Assembly (NCBI RefSeq): GCF_030929505.1
Contig: NZ_JAVFVV010000024.1
Location: 1-64,000, forward strand
Source of the DNA: Mesorhizobium sp. LHD-90
GTDB taxonomy: Bacteria > Pseudomonadota > Alphaproteobacteria > Rhizobiales > Rhizobiaceae
Reading direction: 5' to 3'
Length of the DNA stretch: 64,000 nucleotides
Made by a program: the position numbers and the translations under genes. The notes below the pieces were generated by a model, which was given only the letters and a program-made list of their open reading frames with translations, was not told where the DNA came from and searched no databases. Shown piece after piece: positions 8,679-17,264 of this stretch; position 1 is the stretch's first letter, and each line of letters starts with the position of its first letter.

Positions 8679-9581
8679 ATGGACGAAAATACAAACCGCT
8701 TGGACTTTTTCAGGCATATGCGCCGGACCGAGATTCCCGACTTCTTTGTATACGGCGAACCCGCCCGGCCGCTCGATGTCGGTTTTGTCCATGTCGAGAC
8801 GGTCCTTGCTCGTCAGCCGGTTCACTGGGGCAAGGTCGCGGCGCACAAGCATTCCCGACTGGCGCAGATTACCTTGTGGACGAGCGGCAGCGGAACCTAT
8901 CGGATCGAGGACCGTTCATGGAGTTTTTCGATACCTACCGTGAGCTTCGTGCCGAGCAACGTGGTGCACGGCTTCACCATCGAGCCCGGCTCCGACGCAA
9001 TTGTCGTGTCGATCGCCGATGTCGCGCTGGCGGCCCTCGCCGACCATAGCCTGTTGTCGCTCGAAACGCCGGTGCTGGTCACCGCCACCGAAGAAACGCT
9101 GCCGTGGCGCAAGCTGCGTGCGACCATTGAGGCCATCCAGTCCGAATACGCCGACGCTTTGCCCGGCAGCGACAAGATCCTTCCGCCGCTGATTGCCGTG
9201 GCGCTGTCCGGCATCGCGCGGCTGACGGTCGGCATGACCCGTCTTGCCTTGCCGGCCGGTACGGCGCTGGCTGGTCGACTGCGCGGGCAGATCGACCGTC
9301 ACTTCCGCGATGACTGGCCGGTCGACCGCTATGTCGCGGAGCTTGGAACGACTCGCCACCTGCTCGACAAAGCCGCGCGCGATGTGTTTGGCATGGGTGT
9401 ACGCCAGGCGGTGAACGAACGGCGTCTGGTCGAGGCCAAACGCCTGCTGCTCTTCACCATCCGAACGGTGGAGGACATCGCCTACGAAACCGGGTTCAAC
9501 GACCCTGCCTACTTCTCACGCTTCTTCAGTCATGTCGTTGGCATGCCGCCGAGCGATTGGCGGCAACAGCGGAGTGCATGA
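8679..9581 (+). CDS. hpaA: AraC-family activator of 4-hydroxyphenylacetate hydroxylase genes
   Basis: A 300-residue AraC/XylS regulator with an N-terminal cupin (AHKHSRLAQITLWTSGSGTY, about residues 55-74) for effector binding and a C-terminal double helix-turn-helix ending DIAYETGFNDPAYFSRFFSH and GMPPSDWR. HpaA activates hpaBC in response to 4-hydroxyphenylacetate in enterobacteria, and the divergent placement 52 bases from hpaB supports the same role. The start is ATG 8679; upstream bases are promoter. Confidence 0.85.
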   Translation: MDENTNRLDFFRHMRRTEIPDFFVYGEPARPLDVGFVHVETVLARQPVHWGKVAAHKHSRLAQITLWTSGSGTYRIEDRSWSFSIPTVSFVPSNVVHGFTIEPGSDAIVVSIADVALAALADHSLLSLETPVLVTATEETLPWRKLRATIEAIQSEYADALPGSDKILPPLIAVALSGIARLTVGMTRLALPAGTALAGRLRGQIDRHFRDDWPVDRYVAELGTTRHLLDKAARDVFGMGVRQAVNERRLVEAKRLLLFTIRTVEDIAYETGFNDPAYFSRFFSHVVGMPPSDWRQQRSA

Positions 9582-9587
9582 ACAGAC

Positions 9588-10946
9588 CTAAGCGGTGGCC
9601 GCCGCCGTCAGTCCCGCGTCCAGTGCTTCAGCGATCTTGGCGATTTCGGTAGCCGTCACCACGAGCGGCGGCGACAGGATGATGTTGTTGCCGGAAACCC
9701 GCAGCATCACGCCCGCCTCGTAGGCACCATCAGCAAGCCTGGCCATCGTCTTCTTGTCGGCAGGTGTTTTCGTATCGCGGTCCGAGACCACCTCGAGCGC
9801 TGCCATCAGACCCTTGTAGCGCACGTCGCCCACCAGCGCATGCTTCACCTTCAGCGCCTCCAGCGCCTTGCCGAACTCGACACCGCGCGCCGCTGCATTC
9901 CGGTTGACGGCGAGCCGCCTGGTTTCGGCCAAGGCGGCGATTCCAGCGGCGCAGCCGACCGGATGGGCGGAATAGGTGTAACCGTGACCGATTGCTCCCA
10001 GACCGGTCGTATCGGCCTCGAAGACCTCTGCGATCTTCTCGTTGACCAGCGTCGCTCCGAGCGGAAAGTAGCCGGAGGTGATCGCCTTGGCGATCGTCAT
10101 CATGTCCGGCTTGACGCCCCATAGCCGCGAGCCGGACCATTCACCGGTGCGGCCGAAGGCGGTGACCACCTCGTCGGCGATCAGCAGGATCCCATGTCTG
10201 TCGCAGATGTCGCGCACCTGGCGCATGAAGGTCGGCGGCGGAACGATGATGCCGCCTGCGCCGAGCACCGGCTCCATGATGAATGCGGCGACTGTGTCTG
10301 GACCCTGAAAGGCGATCTCCTCCTCCAGCGCTTTGGCGCAGAGCCGGGCGAGCCGTGCCGGGTCGGTTTCGTCGAACGGGTTGCGGTAGGTGGACGGCGC
10401 GGGAACATGGAACACGCCAGGCAGCAGCGGCTCGTAGGCGCGGCGGAAGTTGATGCTGCCGGTAAGCGAGGCGCCGCCGAAATGCGTGCCGTGATAGCCC
10501 CTCTTCAGCGCGATGAACTTCACGCGGTCCGACAGGCCGCGAATCTTCCAGTACTGGCGTGCCAGCATCATGGCCGTATCGACGGAGTCGGATCCGCCTG
10601 AGGTGAAGAACGTGCGCACCATGCCTTCCGGCGCGAACCATTGCGACAGCTCGTAGGCGAGTTCGATGGCCGGTTCGTTGCTGGTGCCGCGGAAGGCTGA
10701 ATAGTAAGGTAGCGCGTCGAGCTGCGCGGCGATCGCCTTCTTGATGGGATCGCAGCTGTAGCCGAGATTTACGTTCCACAACCCGCCGACCGCATCGATC
10801 ACCGTGCGCCCATCGATGTCGGTTACCGAAACGCCTTCGCCCTTTACGATCACTTTCGGCGGGTTGGCGCGCATTTCCGCCGGATGCGCCATCGGATGCC
10901 AGATTGGCTTGCCGTTGTTTTCCATCAGGAAGTTTCGGTCGCGCAT
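9588..10946 (-). CDS. Class III PLP-dependent aminotransferase
   Basis: A 452-residue fold-type I aminotransferase of the omega-amino-acid/pyruvate group. Visible motifs are FFTSGGSDSVDTAMMLARQY (cofactor phosphate cup, about 113-132), KRGYHGTHFGGAS, D258 in LLIADEVVTAFGRTG, and the Schiff-base lysine K287 in DMMTIAKAITSG. It should transfer an amino group from a terminal amine or beta/omega-amino acid to pyruvate or another keto acid; the substrate cannot be told. It ends the IclR-Tm1-HAD-aminotransferase operon, 19 bases after the HAD gene, and converges with hpaA. Confidence 0.85.
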   Translation of the reverse strand: MRDRNFLMENNGKPIWHPMAHPAEMRANPPKVIVKGEGVSVTDIDGRTVIDAVGGLWNVNLGYSCDPIKKAIAAQLDALPYYSAFRGTSNEPAIELAYELSQWFAPEGMVRTFFTSGGSDSVDTAMMLARQYWKIRGLSDRVKFIALKRGYHGTHFGGASLTGSINFRRAYEPLLPGVFHVPAPSTYRNPFDETDPARLARLCAKALEEEIAFQGPDTVAAFIMEPVLGAGGIIVPPPTFMRQVRDICDRHGILLIADEVVTAFGRTGEWSGSRLWGVKPDMMTIAKAITSGYFPLGATLVNEKIAEVFEADTTGLGAIGHGYTYSAHPVGCAAGIAALAETRRLAVNRNAAARGVEFGKALEALKVKHALVGDVRYKGLMAALEVVSDRDTKTPADKKTMARLADGAYEAGVMLRVSGNNIILSPPLVVTATEIAKIAEALDAGLTAAATA

Positions 10947-10965
10947 GGCGGGCTCCGGGTTTATT

Positions 10966-11628
10966 TCAGAGGTGGATGCCGACGCGCGTCAGCGCGTCAG
11001 CATAGGATTTCGCCGGATTGGCAACATCGAAGTGCACGGTCGGCATTCCTGCCCTGATCGCACCGTCGACATTGCGTTTCTGGTCGTCGACAAAGACGCA
11101 GGCGCTGGCCGGCAAGCCGAGTTCCGCGCACACAGCGTGATATGCGCGCGGATCGGGCTTCAGGATCTTTGTGTAGGTCGCGTCGACGATCGTCTCGAAC
11201 AGGCGGAGAAGAGGCAGGCGGGTGCGGAACTCCGTGCCATAGAACAGGTCGAGTTCGTTGGAGAGAATGGCGAGGCGGATGCCGGCATCGCGCGCAATCC
11301 GGATGGAGCGGTCGGCTTCCGGCCGCACGACCGCCTCCGGATCGGCGCCGCGTGCTCGTTGCACGAAGGTCCGCATCTCGCTCCAGTCCTCGCCGACCAA
11401 TTGCCCGACCTCGCGGGTGCGCGCTTTCCAATAGTCGCGCTCGCTGATCGCGTCGGCCTGCATCGAGCGCCAAAGTGGGTCGGAGGCGACGTCGAAGGGA
11501 CCGCGCCAGGTCAGCGTGCCGGGCACCAGGCCAAGCGCCTGCTCGGTGAGTGCGTGTGTTTCGAACAGCGTCTTGGTCACGACGCCGCCAAAATCCAGCA
11601 CCAGCGCCCGTGGCTGCGACCCGTTCAC
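10966..11628 (-). CDS. HAD-IA family hydrolase
   Basis: A 220-residue haloacid dehalogenase superfamily protein. Motif I is VLDFGGVV, with the nucleophile aspartate but glycine at the usual second-aspartate position, as in several HAD-IA members; motif II is LAILSNE, motif III KPDPRAYH, and motif IV CVFVDDQKRNVDGA. It could be a phosphatase or related hydrolase; the substrate is unknown. It starts at GTG 11626-11628, overlapping the stop of the upstream Tm-1-like gene by four bases, so the two are coupled. Confidence 0.8.
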   Translation of the reverse strand: MNGSQPRALVLDFGGVVTKTLFETHALTEQALGLVPGTLTWRGPFDVASDPLWRSMQADAISERDYWKARTREVGQLVGEDWSEMRTFVQRARGADPEAVVRPEADRSIRIARDAGIRLAILSNELDLFYGTEFRTRLPLLRLFETIVDATYTKILKPDPRAYHAVCAELGLPASACVFVDDQKRNVDGAIRAGMPTVHFDVANPAKSYADALTRVGIHL

Positions 11629-12872
11629 GCCGCTACTCCTTTCGGCACGACACCCGCGGCCACCCAGCGGTCGAATATCTCCAGTGTTTTTGCCACGAAC
11701 GCCCTATCGTTGATGTGAGCATCGATCTCGTGCAGTTCGGCATTGGCCGGCACGTTCCGGCGCATTTCGTCGACAAAGGCGCCGGTGGCTTCCGGCTCAT
11801 GGAGCGGCTCGCCCTCCTGGTCCCATTGCTGGATACCGCCGGTCGGCAGGATGAAGGCCAGGGGACCGCTCGCCGTCGCCAGCTTCGCTCCGATGGCCCG
11901 CGCAATTGCGCGCCGCGTGTCGGCGTCCGAGGTCACCGACGCGAGGAGCCGATTGTGCGCATGATAGGGGCGCTCCGCGAAGCGTTCCGGCACTGGCTGC
12001 CAGGTCGGGAAATCGACCATGTCGATCGCTCCGGGCGCGACGATTTGCGGTATGCCGGCGCGGCCCGCGTTCTCAAGCCGGTCTTTGCCGGAATTCACCA
12101 CCGAGCCGGTCAGATGGTTGGCGAGTTCCTGCAGGCTGAAATCCATTACCGCCGCGAAGCCGCCCTGCGCCGCGATCGCCTCCAGCGAGCGCCCGCCCAT
12201 GCCGGTGGTGTGGAAGACCACGACCTCATAGCCGCGTCTCTCGAGTTCCGGCTTAAGTGCGACCATGTATGTAAGGCAACTTTTGCCGAGAGAACTCATA
12301 CCGACGACCGGCCGCGTCAGCTCCGGTCTCCTGCTCGAACGCGCCGCGCCGACCACGGCGCCACAGGCCTGCGCGAGCACCGCCTTGCAGGTGCTGTTCA
12401 GGCCGTAGAGCCCGCCGGCCCAAAGAATCATCATCAGGTCGGTGGCGATGCGCTCCGGCGGGATGAGGTGCGAATAGGCGATCGTTGAAACCACGAACTT
12501 AGGCACGCCGAGCGGCAGCGCCAGCGCCACATCGAGCGCCAGATCGGTGCCCATGGTACCGCCCAGCGCGATCACCCCGTCAATGTCGCCCTTGTCGAAG
12601 AGCCTGCGGGTGACCCGCGCCGCGCCGCACGCCATCCCCGTCATCGCCGTGTTCTCGTCGCCGCTTTCGGCGATGGCCTTGACGGTCGTTCCAGCCGCTC
12701 TGGCAATGGCGTGCTTGTCGTGGTGAGGCGCATACGGTGGATCGCCCAGGATGCTCACGTCCATCATCACAGGCTCGCCGCCGGCGGCCCTGATCGAGTC
12801 GCGCATGTAGAGCAACTCGTCGGACTTGGTGTCGCCGGTGCCGATGACCAGAATGCGTGGGTTGTCGCTCAA
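11625..12872 (-). CDS. Tm-1-like (UPF0261) ATP-binding protein
   Basis: A 415-residue member of the family that includes the N-terminal domain of the plant Tm-1 resistance protein. It starts SDNPRILVIGTGDTKSDELL and has VIALGGTMGTDLALDVALAL, GMSSLGKSCLTYM and VFHTTGMGGRSLEA, all characteristic. The biochemical role is poorly known; bacterial members often sit in catabolic operons. I take the TTG at 12870-12872 as start because it overlaps the IclR stop (TTGA) and fits the family N-terminus. It is followed by the HAD gene with another four-base overlap. Confidence 0.85.
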   Translation of the reverse strand: MSDNPRILVIGTGDTKSDELLYMRDSIRAAGGEPVMMDVSILGDPPYAPHHDKHAIARAAGTTVKAIAESGDENTAMTGMACGAARVTRRLFDKGDIDGVIALGGTMGTDLALDVALALPLGVPKFVVSTIAYSHLIPPERIATDLMMILWAGGLYGLNSTCKAVLAQACGAVVGAARSSRRPELTRPVVGMSSLGKSCLTYMVALKPELERRGYEVVVFHTTGMGGRSLEAIAAQGGFAAVMDFSLQELANHLTGSVVNSGKDRLENAGRAGIPQIVAPGAIDMVDFPTWQPVPERFAERPYHAHNRLLASVTSDADTRRAIARAIGAKLATASGPLAFILPTGGIQQWDQEGEPLHEPEATGAFVDEMRRNVPANAELHEIDAHINDRAFVAKTLEIFDRWVAAGVVPKGVAA

Positions 12873-13669
12873 ATTCGGGCTCTGGCTCTTTGTGGTTGCG
12901 CGGCCGCATGCGCGCTGCTCGGCAGCAGTCCGAACAGGTGTTCGCCGATCTCGCTTGCGCCTGCAGCGACTGCCGCGCCATGCCGCTCGATGTCGCCCTT
13001 GCGTATGCGCACCTGTGGGGTCGCGATGGCAAGGGCACCGATCGCAATGCCATCAACGCCGAGAATGGGCGCAGCGACGCTGAAGACGCCTTCCTCGAAG
13101 CCCTGCGTGCTGGTCGAGTAGCCTCGGGCACGCGCCGCTTCGATCAGTTTGGAGAGTTCCTCCGGCGCGCTCACGGTATGGCGCGTGAACGCCGGGAACG
13201 GACCTTCCGCCACGGCGTCGCGCAGCTTCTTCCGGGCGAAGGCGAGGAGAGCGATGCCGGAAGCCGTCGCGTGCAAGGGCAAAATCATCCCGACGGGAAC
13301 GCTGACGCGGTTTGCCTTGGTGGATTCTACCACATGGACGGACACCAGCCCTCGGCTGGAATATTCAGACAGATGCACGGTCTCGCCGGTTTCCTGCGCC
13401 AGCCGTTCGACTGTGGGTGTTGCCGTGCGCAGGAAGGGGAATTGGGCCTCCCGCAGCAGCGCGAGGCGGGATATGCCAGCGCCTAGCCGGTAGCACCGGC
13501 TGCGCTCGTCCTGCTCGACCAGCCCGCATTCGATCAACGATATGAGCAGGCGCCGCGTCGTGGTCTTGTCGAACCCGACACGCCCGGCGAGTTCGGCGAG
13601 ACCGAGCTCCGAAATGTCGGCGCCGAGCGTTTCCAGCAGCGAGACGGCTTTCGCCACCGTGCTCACCAT
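12869..13669 (-). CDS. IclR-family transcriptional regulator (paralogue 1)
   Basis: A 266-residue IclR regulator: an N-terminal winged helix (VAKAVSLLETLGADISELGL; recognition helix region FDKTTTRRLLISLIECGLVE, about 33-52) and a C-terminal effector domain (TGETVHLSEYSSRGLVSVHV; LPLHATASGIALLAF; GFEEGVFSVAAPI). It is clearly paralogous to the IclR at 36061-36819, with a nearly identical recognition helix. It heads a minus-strand operon and faces the TctCBA transporter genes, so it probably controls both. Its stop overlaps the Tm-1-like start. Confidence 0.9.
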   Translation of the reverse strand: MVSTVAKAVSLLETLGADISELGLAELAGRVGFDKTTTRRLLISLIECGLVEQDERSRCYRLGAGISRLALLREAQFPFLRTATPTVERLAQETGETVHLSEYSSRGLVSVHVVESTKANRVSVPVGMILPLHATASGIALLAFARKKLRDAVAEGPFPAFTRHTVSAPEELSKLIEAARARGYSTSTQGFEEGVFSVAAPILGVDGIAIGALAIATPQVRIRKGDIERHGAAVAAGASEIGEHLFGLLPSSAHAAAQPQRARARI

Positions 13670-13680
13670 CTACCTCCCAA

Positions 13681-13736
13681 ACTACTTAACGTGCGAATTA
13701 GCTTGACAGCTCAAAAGCTAATTTGCAAGTCTCTAT
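13681..13736. promoter_or_regulatory. IclR1/tctC divergent control region
   Basis: The block GAATTAGCTTGACAGC (13695-13710) differs by one base from 36859-36874, and TTGCAAGTCTCTAT (13723-13736) differs by one base from 36886-36899, both beside the other IclR gene. A perfect 9-bp inverted repeat AATTAGCTT (13696-13704) / AAGCTAATT (13715-13723) lies across it, and TTGACA (13703-13708) may be a -35 box for tctC. It is a strong candidate IclR operator-promoter. Confidence 0.6.
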
Positions 13737-13834
13737 CCGAACCGCCGTTGCGAATAACGAAATCAACACGCCGGCAGTTCGATAGAGGTTCGCGGCAGGG
13801 TGGAGTTCGCTGCGACAGATCAAGGAGGAGAATC

Positions 13835-14776
13835 ATGCGCAGACTGCTCGGCACCCTGTTGGCCGCCGCCGCACTGACACTACCGCTCGCTGCACAAGCC
13901 TTCGCCGAATATCCGGAGCGTCCCGTCACCTTCATTGTGCCCTGGCCTCCCGGCGATCTGGAGGATCAGCTGACCCGCATCATCGCCGAGGAGATGACCA
14001 TCGAGACCGGCGTGCCGGCCAAGGTCGTCAACCGTCCCGGCGGCGGCGCGGTGGAAGGCGCGACAGCGGTCGCGCAGTCCGACCCGGACGGATATACGGT
14101 CGGCTCACTGGTCATCGACGTGCCGACCATGCACATCATTCGTGGCAACGCGACCTACACTCGCGACAGCTTCGAGCCGGTCGGCATCTTCCTCACCTAT
14201 CCGTTCGCGCTGGTGGCGCTGAAGGACGCGCCCTACAACAACATGGCCGAACTCGCGGAGTACGCGAAGTCGAACCCGGTGAAGCTCGGGCATTTCGGCT
14301 ACGATCTAGTTCCGACCATGGCGACCTTCGCGGCCGCCAAGCAGCTCGGTTTCTCTTTCGGTTCGGACGCCGCCTTCGACGGGCTGGACTGCGGTACGTT
14401 GAAAAACGGCGACGTCGACGTCATGAACACCACCATGGCGACGGTGCTGTCCTGCCTCGACGACGTCAAGGTCATCGCCGCTTATACGGAGACGCCGCTG
14501 TCGATCAAGCCGGACGCCAAGCTGCTGTCCGAGCAGGTTCCCGGCATGAACATCACGCTCTGGAACGGCCTGTTCGTGCCGAAGGGTACGCCGCAGGAGG
14601 TCAAGGACAGATTGGCGGCCATCGCCGAGAAGGCGATGAAGTCCGACAAGGCGCAGGAGGTGGCGAAGGCGACCGGCGCGGGGGTCTACTGGATGAACGC
14701 CGCCGACGCCGCCAAGCGCATCGACCAGGACTACGCCGACTCCGAGGCGCTGGTGAAGGCCCTCGACGCGAAGTGA
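13835..14776 (+). CDS. tctC: Tripartite tricarboxylate transporter substrate-binding protein
   Basis: A 313-residue periplasmic binding protein of the TctC/Bug family. The N-terminus MRRLLGTLLAAAALTLPLAA ends in a signal peptide cut near AFA-EYPERPV, followed by the family's YPERPVTFIVPWPPGDLEDQ and PAKVVNRPGGGAVEGA. I start at ATG 13835, preceded by AAGGAGG at 13822-13828; longer frames lack this site. It captures a carboxylate for the TctBA membrane pair just downstream and lies divergent to the IclR regulator, its likely controller. Confidence 0.92.
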   Translation: MRRLLGTLLAAAALTLPLAAQAFAEYPERPVTFIVPWPPGDLEDQLTRIIAEEMTIETGVPAKVVNRPGGGAVEGATAVAQSDPDGYTVGSLVIDVPTMHIIRGNATYTRDSFEPVGIFLTYPFALVALKDAPYNNMAELAEYAKSNPVKLGHFGYDLVPTMATFAAAKQLGFSFGSDAAFDGLDCGTLKNGDVDVMNTTMATVLSCLDDVKVIAAYTETPLSIKPDAKLLSEQVPGMNITLWNGLFVPKGTPQEVKDRLAAIAEKAMKSDKAQEVAKATGAGVYWMNAADAAKRIDQDYADSEALVKALDAK

Positions 14777-14809
14777 GGGCGTGCGTGGCTTGAGGAAGAG
14801 GTGATGGCC

Positions 14810-15115
14810 TCGTCTCCGCGCCTCCCTCTAGCCTGCCGCCCATCTCTCCCTCAGAAGGGGAGATCGGCTGACGTGCTTGGTCGACCTAGACCCTTCAACA
14901 CCGCCATCCTCGGGCTTGTCCCGAGGATCTGCTGCCTCAAGGCGATCGGCCACAAACGACATCGTCATTGCAGTAGGCTCAGTGTCCGCCAAGACCCGCC
15001 AGCCCCAGCAGATACTTGGGACAAGTCCGAGGATGACGGCAGAGCAGGTCTACCTGCCCGCCTTCCTAGCCCTGCACTTGAGGGGGAGATGGCCGACAGG
15101 CCAGAGGGCGGTGGC
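14810..15115. repeat. Composite rhizobial-type palindromic repeat
   Basis: Between tctC and tctB (380 non-coding bases) lies a nested inverted repeat. Inner arms: ATCCTCGGGCTTGTCCCGAG (14906-14925), continuing to CTGCTG at 14934, and, inverted, CAGCAGATACTTGGGACAAG (15006-15025) continuing TCCGAGGATGACGG to 15038. Outer flanks carry CTCCCTCAGAAGGGGAG and GAGGGGGAGATGGCCGACAG, a second type of repeat. It is probably a dispersed mobile-like element (MITE or REP type). It may form a strong RNA structure within the operon. Confidence 0.65.
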
Positions 15116-15156
15116 GTGTGCGATCCTTCGTTCGAACGGTCTTTCCGGGAGACGGC

Positions 15157-15741
15157 ATGACGCAGATCCATCCTCATTCCAGCGACCCGGATCTCTTCGA
15201 CGACGAAGAGGCCATTCCCGCCGAGGCCGAAGGGGTGGCGGCGACCGTGATACTCGCCGTCGTGCTCGTCCTGTTGGCGTTGGCGCCACTCGCCACCCGC
15301 GCCCAGCCGGTTGGCAAGGGCTGGTATCTCGCGCCGATCAACTGGCCGGTGTTCAGCCTCGGCATGGCGGCGCTCGCCGGCGCGGCCATCGTCTGGCCCT
15401 TTGTCAAGGCATGGCGCGGCGCGCCGGACCCCGCCGCCTTCCGCGCCAACGCGTTGTGGGCCTTCGGCGGCATGGGTTTCGCGATCGAACACAGCATTTA
15501 CTTCTGCGTCTATCTGCTGGCGGTGGCGTGGGTCGGGTTCACCATCGCCACGGTTGTTTTCATGCAGTTCATCGTCTGGCGATCGGGCCTGCGCGGCAGG
15601 CGCTGGGTGTTCGTGAGCTTCGTCGTCGCGATAGCGATCGTGCTGATCTTTCGCTTGGGCATCGGTCTCTGGTTCCCGCTGTCGCCGCTTCTCAAGCTGT
15701 TCCCGTCTTGGATCGGCAATTCGCTCGGAGGCGTGCTGTGA
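15157..15741 (+). CDS. tctB: Tripartite tricarboxylate transporter small membrane subunit
   Basis: A 194-residue TctB-family protein. After a hydrophilic start (MTQIHPHSSDPDLFDDEEAI) there are about four membrane segments: ATVILAVVLVLLALAPLA, WPVFSLGMAALAGAAIVWPF, IYFCVYLLAVAWVGFTIATV and WVFVSFVVAIAIVLIFRLGI. The chosen ATG follows GGGAG. It partners TctA in proton- or sodium-driven uptake. The next gene starts at a GTG overlapping its stop. Confidence 0.82.
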   Translation: MTQIHPHSSDPDLFDDEEAIPAEAEGVAATVILAVVLVLLALAPLATRAQPVGKGWYLAPINWPVFSLGMAALAGAAIVWPFVKAWRGAPDPAAFRANALWAFGGMGFAIEHSIYFCVYLLAVAWVGFTIATVVFMQFIVWRSGLRGRRWVFVSFVVAIAIVLIFRLGIGLWFPLSPLLKLFPSWIGNSLGGVL

Positions 15742-17264
15742 TCGACGCGATCATCGCCGGCTTCGAGAACGTCGCGACCTGGCAGGTCGTACTGGCGCTC
15801 ATATTCGGCGCGCTCTGCGGCATTGTCGTCGGAGCGCTGCCCGGCCTAGAGCCGGCCGGCGCCATGGCCATCCTCTTGCCGTTCAGCCTGCAACTCGAGC
15901 CGCTGGCCGGCATCACGCTTTTGCTCGGCACCTATGGCGGCTCCTGGTACGGCGGCTCCATTCCCGCGATCCTGATCCGCGTGCCGGGCGACCCGGTGCA
16001 TGTGCTCACCACCTATGACGGCTACCCGATGGCGCGCCGCGGCGAGGCGCATCGCGCGCTGTCGCTCGCCTATTCGTCCTCCTTCATTGGCGGCACGGTC
16101 TCCGTGCTGGCGCTGATCTTCCTGGCGCCATACCTCGCCAAGGTGGCTGCTCGGTTTGGCGCGCCCGAATACGCGATGATTGCGGTGGTGGCGCTGGTCT
16201 CGGTCATTCTGGCGCACCAGAAACAGGTGCTCGCGGCGCTGGTGTCGCTCGGGCTTGGCATGTTCCTCGGCACGGTCGGCTTCGAGTCGCTGTTCAACAC
16301 CCAGCGCTATACCTTTGGACAGCAATGGCTTTTGGGCGGAATCCCCATGGTGCCGGTGGTCATCGGCATGTTCGCGATGTCGCAGGCTTTCGTCCTTCTG
16401 GAGACCAAGTCGCACCGCGCCGGCTCTGGCGATCTGGTGTACCGCAACCGGTTCCGCGGGCTGATCGAAGCCTTCCGCTATCCCAAGACGCTGGCGCGCT
16501 CGTGCGGGCTTGGCGTGGTCATGGGCCTGTTGCCGGGGGTCGGCGAGTTCGGCGCGCAATTCCTGTCCTATTCGCTGGCGCGCCGCTTCTCCAAGACGCC
16601 GGAGCAGTTCGGCAAGGGCGCGCCGGAAGGCCTTGTCGCCGCCGAATCCTCGATCAGCGCCTGCACCTCCACGGTGCTGGTGCCGCTGCTGTCGCTCGGC
16701 GTGCCGGTCGATCCGCTGATGGCGATGGTGCTGGCCGTCTTCATGATCCACAACATCATTCCCGGGCCGCAGTTGTTCGTCGAACACCCAGACTTCATCA
16801 CTGGTCTCTACATCTCGCTGCTGCTGCTAAACGTCTTTGTCTTGTGTTTCCTGCTGTTCGCGACGAAATACGTAGAAAGGCTCACCCGCATCAGCCCGCG
16901 CATGATCGGCGCCGTTATCCTGGTCTTGGCGCTGATCGGAACCTACACGCAGAACTACCGGCTCACCGACGCGCTGATCACCGTGATTTTCGCACTGGTC
17001 GGCCGCTTCTTCATCCGCAACGGCATTCCGGGCTTTCCGCTGGTAATCGGCCTGGTGCTGGGGCCGATGTTCGAGATGCGCGTCATGCAGTCGCTCAGCC
17101 TTTCCAACGGCGACCCGACCATCTTCCTGACGCGGCCTGTTTCGGCCGGGCTGCTCGCGCTGGCGCTGACGGGTGTCGCGCTGTTCGCCGTGTCGCAATG
17201 GCGAGGGCGCGCCGCCGCAACCAACACCGACAAGGCCAAGGCTCTCAGAGATGCAACAAACTGA
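15738..17264 (+). CDS. tctA: Tripartite tricarboxylate transporter large membrane subunit
   Basis: A 508-residue TctA permease. The GTG start at 15738-15740 overlaps the tctB stop and gives the family-like VIDAIIAGFENVATWQVVLA. Conserved TctA stretches are GIVVGALPGLEPAGAMAILL, GITLLLGTYGGSWYGGSIPA and LGVVMGLLPGVGEFGAQFLS. About ten to twelve membrane segments are apparent. A much longer upstream frame merely reads through the repeat and tctB in another frame and is not real. Its last 14 bases overlap the following aldehyde dehydrogenase. Confidence 0.9.
   Translation: MIDAIIAGFENVATWQVVLALIFGALCGIVVGALPGLEPAGAMAILLPFSLQLEPLAGITLLLGTYGGSWYGGSIPAILIRVPGDPVHVLTTYDGYPMARRGEAHRALSLAYSSSFIGGTVSVLALIFLAPYLAKVAARFGAPEYAMIAVVALVSVILAHQKQVLAALVSLGLGMFLGTVGFESLFNTQRYTFGQQWLLGGIPMVPVVIGMFAMSQAFVLLETKSHRAGSGDLVYRNRFRGLIEAFRYPKTLARSCGLGVVMGLLPGVGEFGAQFLSYSLARRFSKTPEQFGKGAPEGLVAAESSISACTSTVLVPLLSLGVPVDPLMAMVLAVFMIHNIIPGPQLFVEHPDFITGLYISLLLLNVFVLCFLLFATKYVERLTRISPRMIGAVILVLALIGTYTQNYRLTDALITVIFALVGRFFIRNGIPGFPLVIGLVLGPMFEMRVMQSLSLSNGDPTIFLTRPVSAGLLALALTGVALFAVSQWRGRAAATNTDKAKALRDATN

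Noticed and set aside
14877-15737. N-terminal extension of TctA in the same frame
   Set aside because: It runs through the repeat and tctB with no family similarity; the GTG at 15738 gives the expected start and overlap.
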